64,000 nucleotides of DNA from assembly GCA_016234495.1 (NCBI GenBank), contig JACRBI010000034.1:43320-107319 (forward strand). Direction: 5' to 3'. Below, piece by piece: positions 8,835-17,387 of this stretch. Position 1 is the stretch's first letter; every line of letters begins with the position of its first letter. Source of the DNA: Chloroflexota bacterium (lineage in GTDB: Bacteria > Chloroflexota > Anaerolineae > Anaerolineales > Villigracilaceae). The notes beneath the pieces were generated by a model that was not told where the DNA came from, did not search any database, and was given only the letters and a program-made list of their open reading frames with translations. A program made the position numbers and the translations under genes.

Positions 8835-11800
8835 ATGAATAACGATAAACAAAATTGGCTCGAACGCCCCATTCATCCCACCCTGCCCGTCATCACCAAT
8901 GAGCTTGTAATCTTTGTTGGGATCATTTTATTTGCACTCTTCACACGCTTCTACCTGCTTGAACCGCGTGTGATGAGTCACGACGAAAGTTTGCACACTT
9001 ATTATTCCTGGCGCTTATATCAGGGACAAGGCTACGAACATTCGCCGATGATGCATGGCCCGTTTCAGTTCCATGTTGTCGCGTTGTCCTATTTCATATT
9101 CGGTGCAAACGACTTTACATCCCGCATCCCGGCTGTTCTTTTCAGCATTGCCACAGTCTGGACGGTCTGGTATTGGCGGCGTTACCTTGGCAAATGGGGT
9201 TCGCTGATTGCGGGATTCCTTTTGGTGATCTCACCATACATGCTTTATTACGGGCGTTATGTCCGCAACGAGTCATTCGTGGGCTTCTCGGGCATCCTCA
9301 TGCTTTACGCCATGCTGCGTCACCTCGAAGTTGGCGGGCGAAAGTACCTCCTTATGCTCGCCGGCGCGCTGGTATTGCATTTCACGGTAAAAGAGACATC
9401 CTTTATTTACGCCGCCGAAGCGCTGATCTATCTCGCAGTTTATTTCATCGCGCAAGTCACACGCCGCCCGTGGAAGAATGCAGAAAAGGATTACCGCGCC
9501 TTTATCATCGCACTTGGGATCACAGTATTGCTCGCCGGTCTCGCTGCTGGATTCATGCTCTACACTCGCGACGCTGCGGTCATTTCTGGAACAGAAACCG
9601 CCGTTCCAAGCAATCCCGAGACTGCAACCTCGCCTCTTGCCCCGCCCGAAACTGGTTCCATTTCCCCGACCATGATCCTCGCCCTGGCAGCGCTGCTCTC
9701 GCTTGCCGCCGCGGCGTATTATTTAATCCGCGGATATACCTGGGAACGAATACGCAGCGACCGCGCGTTTGACCTGCTGATGGTCACCGGCACAATGGTT
9801 CTGCCGATGCTTTCCCCGTTCATCATCAAATGGGTTGAGCAATGGACGAATGTCACCATCCCCACTGAATTCAACGAAGTTCAAAACATGCTGGCCGAGC
9901 CAAAATCCATTTTTGTGATTGGCGGGTTTTTGATCCTGATGTTCGCACTCTCTGCCGTAGTTGGCTTGCTCTGGAATAAAGATTTTTGGTGGAAAACCGC
10001 CCTGGTCTTCTGGGTGCCTTTCACCATTTTATACACAACCGTCTTCACCAACAGCAATGGCTTCTTTACCGGCACCATCGGCTCCCTCGGATACTGGATC
10101 GTTCAACAGGATGTCCAACGCGGAAGCCAGCCATGGTATTACTATGTGCTGATTCAAATTCCCATGTATGAATTCCTGCCGGCACTTGGACTCCTCCTTG
10201 CAGTCATCATAGGGCTAAGGAGAAAACCTGTCCCCCGCGTCGAGATCGACGGCAGCGAGGATGCCGAAAGCGATTCAACAGACCAAATCATCAGCCTGCT
10301 GGAAACCGAGGAAACCGACATTGCAGTTTCGGAAGAAAAGAATTTTGCGAACACATTCAGCCTGTTGATTTGGTGGAGCGTCATCAGCGTGATAGCATTC
10401 ACATTCGCTGGCGAAAGAATGCCCTGGCTCACCTATCACATGGCCTGGCCGATGATCCTGATCACTGGCTGGGCGCTGGGTCGCATCATTGACACAACCG
10501 ATTGGGCCAAGCTAAAACAACAGCGCGTCCCGCTGACAATCGCGACGCTTGCGATATTTGTAACCAGTTTGACTGGAATGTTCCTCGCCCTTTACGGAAC
10601 AACCCCCCCATTTCAAGGAAAGGAACTCGCGCAATTACAAGCAACCAACGCATTCCTCCTGCCACTGACCGTCACCATCATTAGCGCGTTTGGAGTGATT
10701 TACTTTTTCCGATCATGGACTTTCAAAGAGATTAGACATATTTTCACTTTGGTAGTCTTCTCTTTCCTTGCACTGCTGACTGCGCGAGCCGCTTTCCGCG
10801 CATCCTACATCACATACGATCAGGCGACAGAGTTCCTGGTCTACGCACATGGCGCGGCGGGAATCAAGGATATTATCAATCAGGCAACGGAAATCTCAGA
10901 GCGAACCACCGGCGGCATGAATGTTTCACTTGCGTACGATACCAACGGCGATACAGGTGTCTCATGGCCGTTCGTATGGTATTTACGCGACTTCACCAAT
11001 CAAAGCTCTTTCGACCAACCGACCCGTTCGTTGAGAGATAAGACGCTGGTCATTGTCGGGCAGAACAGCTTTGACAAGATCGAGCCAGCGCTTGGACCCG
11101 GCTTCCATAAAATTGACTACATCCGCATGTGGTGGCCGATGCAGGATTACTTCAATCTGGTGAGCGACCGAGACCCGAGTCAGCCGTTCCCTGAAGATTA
11201 TTCCTGCAACGGGCTGCTCAGCATTTACAAGTTACGCAAATCAAAAGATTATTCACGCTTCTGTGAGGGCTTCACAAATCCCGCAGTACGGAACGGCCTC
11301 CTGCAAATTTGGCTCAACCGTGATTACACCGCATACGCTCAAGCTAAAGGCCGCTCTGATCTGACGCTGGCAACCTGGGAGCCGTCGTCCAAAATGCGCC
11401 TGTATATTCGCAAAGACGTATCCGAGCAAATATGGAATTACGGATTGGCTGCGGCAGCTGTCGCGGAAGTCGTGGATCCAACGGAAGGCAAATATGTTCC
11501 ATTGGCAGCTGACCTGATTTTAAGTATTGCCCAGCCGGATCAAATCCCAATGAAAGCGCCGCGTTCATTTGCCCTTGCTAAAGACGGCACAATTTATGTT
11601 GCAGATTCGGCAAATCACCGCATCCTGCACCTCGACGTTGAGGGCAATGTTCTTCATTCATGGGGAACCTATGCTGACGGCGTATCCATCCCGGCGACTC
11701 CGGGCACATTCAACGAACCGTGGGGCATTGCGGTCGGCCCGGACGGGTCAGTCTTTGCGACAGACACATGGAATCATCGCGTGCAGAAGTTCACTGCGTC

Positions 11801-12395
11801 TGGGAAGTTTGTGAGGGAATGGGGAATATTCGGTCAGGGCGAGACACCCGAATCATTCTACGGCCCGCGCGGATTGGCGGTAGATGCCGAAGGGCGAGTC
11901 TATGTCACGGATACCGGGAACAAGCGCATCGTTGTGTTTGACGCGGACGGGATTTTCATCACCCAGTTTGGAACAGCAGGCTTCGATCCAGGTCAGTTTG
12001 ATGAGCCAGTCGGCATCGCCATTGATAAGGACGGAACTGTCTATGTGACAGATACCTGGAATCAACGTGTGCAAACATTCATCCAAGTTGAATCTGAAAC
12101 GAGCCTCGCTTTCATCCCGGACAGGCAATGGGATGTTTACGGCTGGTTCGGTCAGTCGCTTGAAAACAAGCCTTTCATCGCTGTGAATGACGAGTTGCAT
12201 GTTTTCATCACCGACCCCGATGGATACCGCGTAATGGAATTCAGTAATGACGGAACGCTCATTCGCGTCTGGGGTGATTTCGGCGACACGCGTTCCAGCT
12301 TCGGCCTCGCTTCCGGCATTGCTGTGGATCGAGACGGCCGGGTGTGGGTCAGCGACAGTGTCTATAATCGCTTGATGCGGTTTACGTTGCCATAA
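8835..12395 (+). CDS. GT39-like (TIGR03663-type) membrane protein fused to NHL repeats
   Basis: 1186 aa from ATG 8835, which has AAAGAGAA upstream; an in-frame start at 8793 lacks one. The N-terminal half has many membrane helices and the acidic motif SHDESLHTYYSW (D50, E51) in the first outside loop, as in GT-C/GT39 glycosyltransferases and the TIGR03663 family named after archaeal Agl23. From about residue 905 onward lie five or so NHL repeats (DGTIYVADSANHRIL, GSVFATDTWNHRVQKF, GRVYVTDTGNKRIV, GTVYVTDTWNQRVQTF, GRVWVSDSVYNRLMRF), forming an outside beta-propeller. Probable role: sugar transfer at the cell surface with a propeller that binds glycan or protein. Acceptor and donor unknown. 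Confidence 0.8.
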   Translation: MNNDKQNWLERPIHPTLPVITNELVIFVGIILFALFTRFYLLEPRVMSHDESLHTYYSWRLYQGQGYEHSPMMHGPFQFHVVALSYFIFGANDFTSRIPAVLFSIATVWTVWYWRRYLGKWGSLIAGFLLVISPYMLYYGRYVRNESFVGFSGILMLYAMLRHLEVGGRKYLLMLAGALVLHFTVKETSFIYAAEALIYLAVYFIAQVTRRPWKNAEKDYRAFIIALGITVLLAGLAAGFMLYTRDAAVISGTETAVPSNPETATSPLAPPETGSISPTMILALAALLSLAAAAYYLIRGYTWERIRSDRAFDLLMVTGTMVLPMLSPFIIKWVEQWTNVTIPTEFNEVQNMLAEPKSIFVIGGFLILMFALSAVVGLLWNKDFWWKTALVFWVPFTILYTTVFTNSNGFFTGTIGSLGYWIVQQDVQRGSQPWYYYVLIQIPMYEFLPALGLLLAVIIGLRRKPVPRVEIDGSEDAESDSTDQIISLLETEETDIAVSEEKNFANTFSLLIWWSVISVIAFTFAGERMPWLTYHMAWPMILITGWALGRIIDTTDWAKLKQQRVPLTIATLAIFVTSLTGMFLALYGTTPPFQGKELAQLQATNAFLLPLTVTIISAFGVIYFFRSWTFKEIRHIFTLVVFSFLALLTARAAFRASYITYDQATEFLVYAHGAAGIKDIINQATEISERTTGGMNVSLAYDTNGDTGVSWPFVWYLRDFTNQSSFDQPTRSLRDKTLVIVGQNSFDKIEPALGPGFHKIDYIRMWWPMQDYFNLVSDRDPSQPFPEDYSCNGLLSIYKLRKSKDYSRFCEGFTNPAVRNGLLQIWLNRDYTAYAQAKGRSDLTLATWEPSSKMRLYIRKDVSEQIWNYGLAAAAVAEVVDPTEGKYVPLAADLILSIAQPDQIPMKAPRSFALAKDGTIYVADSANHRILHLDVEGNVLHSWGTYADGVSIPATPGTFNEPWGIAVGPDGSVFATDTWNHRVQKFTASGKFVREWGIFGQGETPESFYGPRGLAVDAEGRVYVTDTGNKRIVVFDADGIFITQFGTAGFDPGQFDEPVGIAIDKDGTVYVTDTWNQRVQTFIQVESETSLAFIPDRQWDVYGWFGQSLENKPFIAVNDELHVFITDPDGYRVMEFSNDGTLIRVWGDFGDTRSSFGLASGIAVDRDGRVWVSDSVYNRLMRFTLP

Positions 12396-12407
12396 ATTAT
12401 GCGCATC

Positions 12408-12443
12408 AAAACCTCCGAGTTCTTGAAGAACTCGGAGGTTTTT
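12408..12443 (+). terminator. Strong intrinsic terminator after the GT39/NHL gene
   Basis: ACCTCCGAGTTCT (12411-12423) pairs perfectly with AGAACTCGGAGGT (12427-12439) around a 3-base loop, extended by AAA/TTT on both sides and followed by T. The palindrome can also act on the minus strand. It belongs to the hairpin family seen at 3105 and 29587. Confidence 0.85.
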
Positions 12444-12447
12444 GTGG

Positions 12448-12456
12448 TGGTATAAT
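12448..12456 (+). promoter_or_regulatory. Extended -10 promoter candidate for sucCD
   Basis: TGG plus TATAAT (12451-12456) immediately after the terminator. No -35 box is evident, as expected for an extended -10 promoter. Start of transcription would be near 12463, leaving a 30-base leader with the ribosome binding site GAGGGAGAG before ATG 12493. Confidence 0.5.
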
Positions 12457-12492
12457 CGCCGTGCTTTATAAAAAATCCTGCGAGGGAGAGTT

Positions 12493-13632
12493 ATGAAACT
12501 CCACGAATATCAATCAAAAACAATTTTTTCAAAGTACGGCATCCCGATCCCGAAAGGAAGGGTGGCGGCTACCGCTCACGAAGCAAGACAAATTGCAGAA
12601 GAGCTCGGTGGCCGCGTTGTCATTAAGTCGCAAGTGCTGGTCGGCGGACGAGGTAAGGCGGGCGGGGTAAAACTCGCCAAAGATCCCGCCGAAGCTGAAC
12701 AGTTCGCCACGCAAATTTTGGGCATGGAAATCAAAGGCCTGCCCGTGCGCAAGGTGCTGGTGGACGAGGCTTCTGCCATCGAGCAGGAAATCTACTTTGC
12801 CATCACCAACGACCGTGCGGCAAAGAAGCCGGTCATGATTGCCTCTGCCGCTGGCGGCATTGATATTGAAGAAGTAGCCGCCAAAACGCCTGAGAAGATC
12901 GTCAAATTGCATATTGATCCATTACTCGGCTTGCGCGAATATCAGGCGCGCGATGTGGCAGTGGCTATTGACCTGCCCCGTGAACAAATGAAGGACTTTG
13001 TAAAGATCGCCATGGGTTTGTGGGAAGTGTACAAAGCCACGGATGCGACGCTGGCAGAGATTAATCCGCTGGTGATTACAAAAGATAAAAAACTTGTCGC
13101 GCTTGACGGGAAGATGATGATTGACGACAGCGCTCTCTTCCGTCACCCGGAATTGAACGAGATGCGCGATACAGATGAAGACGCCCCTGCCGAGATCGAA
13201 GCGCGCAAATACGGACTGTCCTTCATCAAACTTGATGGCGACATCGGCTGCATGGTCAACGGCGCGGGACTGGCGATGACCAGCATGGACGTGATCAAAC
13301 TCTTTGGCGGCGAGCCAGCCAACTTCCTCGACGTGGGCGGCGGCGCTCCCGCAGACAAAGTCGCGGCGGCAATGCGAATCATCCTGACCGACCCGAATGT
13401 AAAGGCTGTCTTATTCAACATCTTCGGCGGCATCACCCGCTGTGACGAAGTCGCGCGCGGCATCCTGACTGCAATGGACGAAGTCAAGCCGAAAGTCCCG
13501 ATGGTCGTCCGCCTCGTCGGCACCAACGCAGAAGAGGGACGCAAACTGCTTGAGAATGCGAACATGATCACCGCCGAAACACTGGCCGATGCCGCGAAAA
13601 AATCTGTCGAAGCAGCGCGACAAGGAAAATAA
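12493..13632 (+). CDS. sucC: Succinyl-CoA synthetase (ADP-forming type), beta subunit
   Basis: 379 aa, the standard length. SucC carries the ATP-grasp nucleotide site and works with SucD to interconvert succinyl-CoA and succinate with substrate-level phosphorylation in the TCA cycle. Diagnostic stretches are MKLHEYQSK at the N-terminus, the ATP-grasp region [26 protein letters not shown] and the C-terminal [16 protein letters not shown] 12493 has GAGGGAGAG upstream. sucD follows 42 bases later in the same operon. Confidence 0.96.
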   Translation: MKLHEYQSKTIFSKYGIPIPKGRVAATAHEARQIAEELGGRVVIKSQVLVGGRGKAGGVKLAKDPAEAEQFATQILGMEIKGLPVRKVLVDEASAIEQEIYFAITNDRAAKKPVMIASAAGGIDIEEVAAKTPEKIVKLHIDPLLGLREYQARDVAVAIDLPREQMKDFVKIAMGLWEVYKATDATLAEINPLVITKDKKLVALDGKMMIDDSALFRHPELNEMRDTDEDAPAEIEARKYGLSFIKLDGDIGCMVNGAGLAMTSMDVIKLFGGEPANFLDVGGGAPADKVAAAMRIILTDPNVKAVLFNIFGGITRCDEVARGILTAMDEVKPKVPMVVRLVGTNAEEGRKLLENANMITAETLADAAKKSVEAARQGK

Positions 13633-13640
13633 TCCGTAGG

Positions 13641-13660
13641 GGCAGGGTTTCCCTGCCTTT
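13641..13660 (+). repeat. Intercistronic hairpin between sucC and sucD
   Basis: GGCAGGG (13641-13647) and CCCTGCC (13651-13657) enclose a TTT loop and are followed by TTT. It may stabilise the upstream message or reduce read-through; the T-run is too short for a strong terminator. Confidence 0.5.
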
Positions 13661-13674
13661 CAAAGGAATTAATT

Positions 13675-14535
13675 ATGAGTATTCTTGTAGATAAAAACAC
13701 CCGCCTGATCGTACAAGGGATTACCGGCAACGAAGGCTTATTTCATACCACCCAAATGTTCGCTTACGGCACAAATATTGTCGGCGGCGTCACACCCGGC
13801 AAGGGTGGTGAATGGGTTTTGGAAGGCAAAGTCCCGGTCTTTGATTCTGTGAAGACCGCCCGTGAAGCGACCGATGCAAATGCGACGATCATCTTCGTCC
13901 CCGCCCGTTTCGCGCCTGATGCCATGTTCGAGGCCGCAGATGCCGGCATCCCTCTCATCATTTGCATCACCGAAGGCGTAGCCGTTCAAGATATGATGCG
14001 CGTCCGCAATTACCTCGACCAGAAGAAAGTGCGGCTGATCGGCCCCAACTGCCCGGGCTTATTAACTCCCGGTGAAGCAAAGGTCGGCATTATCCCCGGC
14101 AATATTGCCATCCCCGGCAACGTCGGCGTGGTCTCGCGCTCAGGGACGCTCACCTACGAAGTGCTTTATGCCATGAAAAATTTGGGCATGGGAGCGACAA
14201 CCTGCGTCGGCATCGGCGGTGACCCGGTCAACGGCACGAACTTCCTCGATGTGCTTGAAATGTTTGAGCACGACCCAATGACCGAGAAGGTCATCATGAT
14301 CGGCGAGATCGGCGGCAACGAAGAAGAAAAGGCCGCTCAATATATCGCCGACAAAATGACCAAACCCGTTGCAGCCTTCATTGCAGGGCAGACCGCCCCA
14401 CCCGGCAAACGCATGGGACACGCCGGCGCGATCATCGAAGGCGGAGCGGGCACTGCCGCAGACAAGATCAAGGCCCTTGAAACAGCGGGCGTAAAAGTTG
14501 CCAAACACCCGGAAGAAATTCCAACCCTTCTATAA
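13675..14535 (+). CDS. sucD: Succinyl-CoA synthetase, alpha subunit
   Basis: 286 aa. SucD binds CoA and carries the phosphohistidine intermediate. The CoA-binding Rossmann part begins [14 protein letters not shown]. The active-site histidine is H249 in [14 protein letters not shown], and [12 protein letters not shown] and GEIGGNEEE are family signatures. ATG 13675 follows CAAAGGAATTAATT. Cotranscribed with sucC. Confidence 0.96.
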   Translation: MSILVDKNTRLIVQGITGNEGLFHTTQMFAYGTNIVGGVTPGKGGEWVLEGKVPVFDSVKTAREATDANATIIFVPARFAPDAMFEAADAGIPLIICITEGVAVQDMMRVRNYLDQKKVRLIGPNCPGLLTPGEAKVGIIPGNIAIPGNVGVVSRSGTLTYEVLYAMKNLGMGATTCVGIGGDPVNGTNFLDVLEMFEHDPMTEKVIMIGEIGGNEEEKAAQYIADKMTKPVAAFIAGQTAPPGKRMGHAGAIIEGGAGTAADKIKALETAGVKVAKHPEEIPTLL

Positions 14536-14542
14536 CCTGTAC

Positions 14543-14593
14543 GGGCACAGCGAGACGATCTCAAAATAAAATCTTTGAGGTTTCGCTGTGCCC
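14543..14593. terminator. Long hairpin after sucD
   Basis: GGGCACAGCGA (14543-14553) pairs with TCGCTGTGCCC (14583-14593). Inside it CTCAAA/TTTGAG pairs again. It lies between convergent sucD and acpP and probably ends transcripts from sucD, though no clear T-run follows. Confidence 0.55.
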
Positions 14594-14606
14594 CAACTTA
14601 AATTCA

Positions 14607-14630
14607 TAGAGCCGCCCGCGGGCGGCTCTA
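14607..14630. repeat. 24-base perfect palindrome between sucD and acpP
   Basis: TAGAGCCGCCCG (14607-14618) is followed directly by its reverse complement CGGGCGGCTCTA (14619-14630). It is very GC-rich, forms a stable hairpin or cruciform, and probably helps terminate transcripts arriving from either side (the acpP stop is at 14654). Confidence 0.65.
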
Positions 14631-14653
14631 CAGTTTATAATCCCTACAGAATT

Positions 14654-14887
14654 TTATTTGTGCGCGTCGATATATTTCGCAGCTTCGCCGACGGTGGTGA
14701 TCTTCTGCGCATCTTCATCCGAAATCTCGGCGCCGAACTTATCCTCAAAAGCCATGATCAGCTCAACGAGGTCGAGCGAATCAGCTTCGAGGTCTTCACG
14801 GAAGCGGGCCTCAGGCGTAATCTTCGCCTCGTCTGCGCCGAGTAAATCCTTTACAATTGCTACAAGTTCAGTATATGTGTCTGTCAT
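14654..14887 (-). CDS. acpP: Acyl carrier protein
   Basis: 77 aa from the ATG at 14887. This start is chosen over the ATG 12 bases upstream because that one overlaps the ribosome binding site GGAGG of the second. The phosphopantetheine attachment serine is S37 in [14 protein letters not shown]. Highly acidic and small, as expected. It shuttles acyl chains for fatty acid synthesis. No fab genes are adjacent. It has its own strong promoter (14917-14944) and diverges from fni. Confidence 0.95.
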   Translation of the reverse strand: MTDTYTELVAIVKDLLGADEAKITPEARFREDLEADSLDLVELIMAFEDKFGAEISDEDAQKITTVGEAAKYIDAHK

Positions 14888-14916
14888 GACAACCTCCATT
14901 TATTTTATTGAATTGA

Positions 14917-14944
14917 ATTGTAATCGGTATAAAAACCGTGTCAA
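14917..14944 (-). promoter_or_regulatory. acpP promoter
   Basis: Reading the minus strand: TTGACA (14939-14944, perfect -35), a 16-base spacer, then TACAAT (14917-14922, 5 of 6). Transcription would start near 14910, giving a leader of about 20 bases with the GGAGG site. One of the best sigma-70 type promoters in the window. Confidence 0.8.
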
Positions 14945-14971
14945 GCACTTCACACTCAGGAACACTGCCTT

Positions 14972-16000
14972 ATGTCAAAAGTTGCGCCAATTGACCAGCG
15001 AAAAGCTGACCACATTAAAATAAACTTAGAGCAGGATGTCCGCTCTGCTTTGACAAGCGGACTCGAAAAGTATCGATTCACCCACGAAGCATTGCCTGAA
15101 CTCGACCTTGAGCGCATCAATACGACCCTCAGCCTGTTCGGCAAAAAACTAAATTCGCCAATCCTTGTCAGTTCCATGACCGGCGGGACAGATGCCGCAA
15201 AAACGATCAACATGCGCCTCGCTGAAGCAGCGCAGGAATGCGGCATCGCCATGGGAGTCGGAAGCCAGCGCGCCGCAATTGAACACCCCGAACAAGCTGA
15301 GTCATTTCAAGTGCGGAAAGCTGCGCCAGATATTTTGTTATTTGCCAATCTCGGCGCGGTGCAATTGAATCACGGCTACGGCATTGACGAGTGCCGCAAG
15401 GCTGTGGAAATGATTCAAGCCGACGCGTTGTATCTGCATTTGAATCCATTGCAGGAGGCTGTGCAAGATGCCGGCGATACCAATTTTTCAGGGTTGGCAA
15501 AAAAAATCGAAGAAGTATGCAGAAAACTGGAGGTGCCGGTCATCGCAAAGGAAGTCGGCTGGGGTATCTCAGAACGGACGGCAAAATTGCTGGCCGATTG
15601 TGGCGTCAGCGCCATTGACGTGGCCGGCGCGGGCGGCACAAGCTGGTCACAGGTGGAGATGCACCGCGCCCCAGACGAGTTCACCCGTCAACTGGCAGGG
15701 ACATTTGTCGGCTGGGGCATCCCGACCGCAGAATCCATCCTGAACGTCAGAAAGGCCGCGCCAGAAATGACCATCTTCGCCAGCGGCGGAATCAAAGACG
15801 GACTCGACATTGCCAAGTGCATTGCCCTCGGCGCAACCCTCGGCGGCATGGCTGGTCAATTCCTCAAAGCCGCCGCGATCTCCACTGAGAATGCGGCTGA
15901 GGCGATGAAGTTGACCAAGCGGCAGATCGAAGTCACGATGTTTGCGTCAGGAGTTGGAAGGTTGGAAGATTTGAAGGCTGAAAAGTTGATTGCAATTTAA
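14972..16000 (+). CDS. fni: Isopentenyl-diphosphate delta-isomerase, type 2
   Basis: 342 aa. Type 2 isomerases are FMN and NADPH dependent TIM barrels that interconvert IPP and DMAPP for isoprenoid synthesis. Signatures include [38 protein letters not shown] with the downstream acidic patch, [21 protein letters not shown] and FASGGIKDG (phosphate binding). ATG 14972 has only a weak ribosome binding site. It diverges from acpP. The last 15 codons are built from simple gttggaag/aaaagttg-like sequence, a pattern also seen inside other genes here. Confidence 0.93.
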   Translation: MSKVAPIDQRKADHIKINLEQDVRSALTSGLEKYRFTHEALPELDLERINTTLSLFGKKLNSPILVSSMTGGTDAAKTINMRLAEAAQECGIAMGVGSQRAAIEHPEQAESFQVRKAAPDILLFANLGAVQLNHGYGIDECRKAVEMIQADALYLHLNPLQEAVQDAGDTNFSGLAKKIEEVCRKLEVPVIAKEVGWGISERTAKLLADCGVSAIDVAGAGGTSWSQVEMHRAPDEFTRQLAGTFVGWGIPTAESILNVRKAAPEMTIFASGGIKDGLDIAKCIALGATLGGMAGQFLKAAAISTENAAEAMKLTKRQIEVTMFASGVGRLEDLKAEKLIAI

Positions 16001-16049
16001 TCTTGTCGTGTCATGCTGAGCATAGCAAAGCATCTGCGCTAAACGAAGT

Positions 16050-16084
16050 AAAAAACTGGTGATCTTGCGACCACCAGTTTTTTT
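16050..16084. terminator. Bidirectional terminator between fni and the secreted protein gene
   Basis: AAACTGGTG (16053-16061) pairs with CACCAGTTT (16072-16080) around a 10-base loop, with A-run before and T-run after. Suits termination of the plus-strand fni and of the convergent minus-strand gene ending at 16104. Confidence 0.85.
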
Positions 16085-16103
16085 CAACTTACTGCACAAA
16101 GTT

Positions 16104-16628
16104 TTACGGGTTTGCCTGTTGAGCGCCCCAGCCGCCCATCATACCGCCGTGACCTTGGCCGTTTCCCCTCATGCCGCCGGGGCCGCCGCGCATTCCATTT
16201 TGATAGGTTCCATCCTGCATCGGGCAATCGCCGGTATTGCCAGCGCCATGCATACCGCCGCGGGATTTCATCCAGTCGGCCTGCTCCTGGGTAATGACAT
16301 TGGCTTTGACAGCCGCATCCATTGCATTGGCACGGACTTCAGTCATGATGGCAGGGAATTCCTTAGCGGTGACGCCTGCCGAAAGGGCGATATCGTACAT
16401 GGTCTCGCCAGCGGCGAGGCGGGTATTGATGTCGTTCACATTCAGGTCAAGTTTCCTTGCAAACTCGGTTACCATGAATGTGTGCATTGGGCCGCTCGTG
16501 CCGTTCTGCATCATGGATCCACGCCCGACGGCTGGAGGAGGTGTCGCATCCTGCGCGAAAACCGCACCAACGCCAAGCACGCCGAGTGCCAACACAACCA
16601 AACCAATGACTAAAACTGTTTTTTTCAT
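16104..16628 (-). CDS. Secreted protein with Gly/Met/His-rich C-terminal tail
   Basis: 174 aa. A clear signal peptide (MKKTVLVIG...GAVFAQ) should be cleaved near residue 25. The middle (about 55-120) has helical text such as LAAGETMYDIALSAGVTAKEF and ANVITQEQADWM, which resembles small periplasmic or cell-surface proteins with repeated 'iTqeqAdwm' units. The last 50 residues are dominated by Gly, Met and His (GGMHGAGN, GGPGGMRGNGQGHGGMMGG). Metal binding, perhaps copper, is a guess from composition. Ribosome binding site AAAGGAG precedes ATG 16628. Monocistronic. Confidence 0.65.
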   Translation of the reverse strand: MKKTVLVIGLVVLALGVLGVGAVFAQDATPPPAVGRGSMMQNGTSGPMHTFMVTEFARKLDLNVNDINTRLAAGETMYDIALSAGVTAKEFPAIMTEVRANAMDAAVKANVITQEQADWMKSRGGMHGAGNTGDCPMQDGTYQNGMRGGPGGMRGNGQGHGGMMGGWGAQQANP

Positions 16629-16764
16629 TTTAAACTCCTTTTGAGTGATAGTTCAGGTTTATTCCTGATTACGCTCAAAGGATACTTCCGCAATGTAAAG
16701 GTTGCTTAAAGAAAAAAACAAGATTGGGGAAAGAAATTTCGCAAATTGTCATATTTATGCCCTC

Positions 16765-16815
16765 GGTTACAAATTGCGCTTCCCGCAAGAAGATAGAAAG
16801 GCGCAATTTGTGACC
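16765..16815. repeat. 15-base near-perfect inverted repeat upstream of the DUF2007 gene
   Basis: GGTTACAAATTGCGC (16765-16779) and GCGCAATTTGTGACC (16801-16815) are reverse complements with one mismatch (a G-U pair in RNA) and a 21-base loop. The right arm lies where the -35 region of the TATACT promoter (16824-16829) would be, so it could be an operator or a hairpin ending upstream transcripts. The rest of the 16629-16850 gap shows nothing else. Confidence 0.55.
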
Positions 16816-16823
16816 GTTATGGG

Positions 16824-16829
16824 TATACT
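16824..16829 (+). promoter_or_regulatory. -10 box of the DUF2007 gene
   Basis: TATACT preceded by ATGGG. Transcription would start near 16836, so the in-frame ATG at 16830 would not be in the message; this supports the start at 16851. No -35 hexamer was recognised. Confidence 0.4.
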
Positions 16830-16850
16830 ATGGGCAGGAGACCAAACATC

Positions 16851-17105
16851 ATGGATGAAATGAAGTATGAAAAACTTGGTGAGGCGAACAGCCGCGCAGA
16901 AGCCGAAGTTGTGGAAAGTTTCCTCGAAGCCCAGGGGATTGACGTTGAACTGGTAGAGGAATCCATTTCCCGCTCGGCGTACACACTTGCAACCGCCCGT
17001 GTCGAGATATTTGTCCCCAGGGAACTTTTGGAGCAAGCCCTCGAGTTACTTAAACCCTTTGACGACATCGAACCACAGGATGAAAGCACAGAAGATACTG
17101 AATAA
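16851..17105 (+). CDS. DUF2007-type small signal-transducing-like protein
   Basis: 84 aa from ATG 16851, which has GGAG upstream (in GGGCAGGAGACC). The sequence YEKLGEANSRAEAEVVESFLEAQGIDVELVEES followed by RVEIFVPRELLEQALELL matches the DUF2007 pattern, small cytosolic proteins sometimes called putative signal-transducing proteins; no function is established. Convergent with the small membrane protein gene, 9 bases away. Confidence 0.7.
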   Translation: MDEMKYEKLGEANSRAEAEVVESFLEAQGIDVELVEESISRSAYTLATARVEIFVPRELLEQALELLKPFDDIEPQDESTEDTE

Positions 17106-17114
17106 ATTTATCCG

Positions 17115-17384
17115 TCAAGACGAAGCGATATATAACAAAATCGAATAGATCATCGCTGTCAGTAATCCGATAACAGACAGCGCAATCCCCACGGTTGCGC
17201 TTCTCTTATTTTCAGACCTTCTCCCCAAGACCCCCAAAATAATACCGAGGATGCCTAGGATCGTGCCAAAGGCTGGAACAATCAACCCGCCGCACAGACT
17301 CAATATGCCCAGCGCCGCCGAAGCGAGGGCGTAAAATTTATTGAGCCGCTCTTCGGGGTCAAGCGATGCAGGGTCAGTTTGCAC
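17115..17384 (-). CDS. Small membrane protein, DUF4190-like
   Basis: 89 aa with two or three hydrophobic helices (ALASAALGILSLCGGLIVPAFGTILGILGIILGVLG and VGIALSVIGLLTAMIYSILLYIA) rich in Gly, as in DUF4190 proteins. The N-terminus MQTDPASLDPEERLNKF is soluble. It starts 3 bases after the uvrB stop and is probably cotranslated with it, although no functional tie to repair is known. Confidence 0.65.
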   Translation of the reverse strand: MQTDPASLDPEERLNKFYALASAALGILSLCGGLIVPAFGTILGILGIILGVLGRRSENKRSATVGIALSVIGLLTAMIYSILLYIASS

Positions 17385-17387
17385 AAA

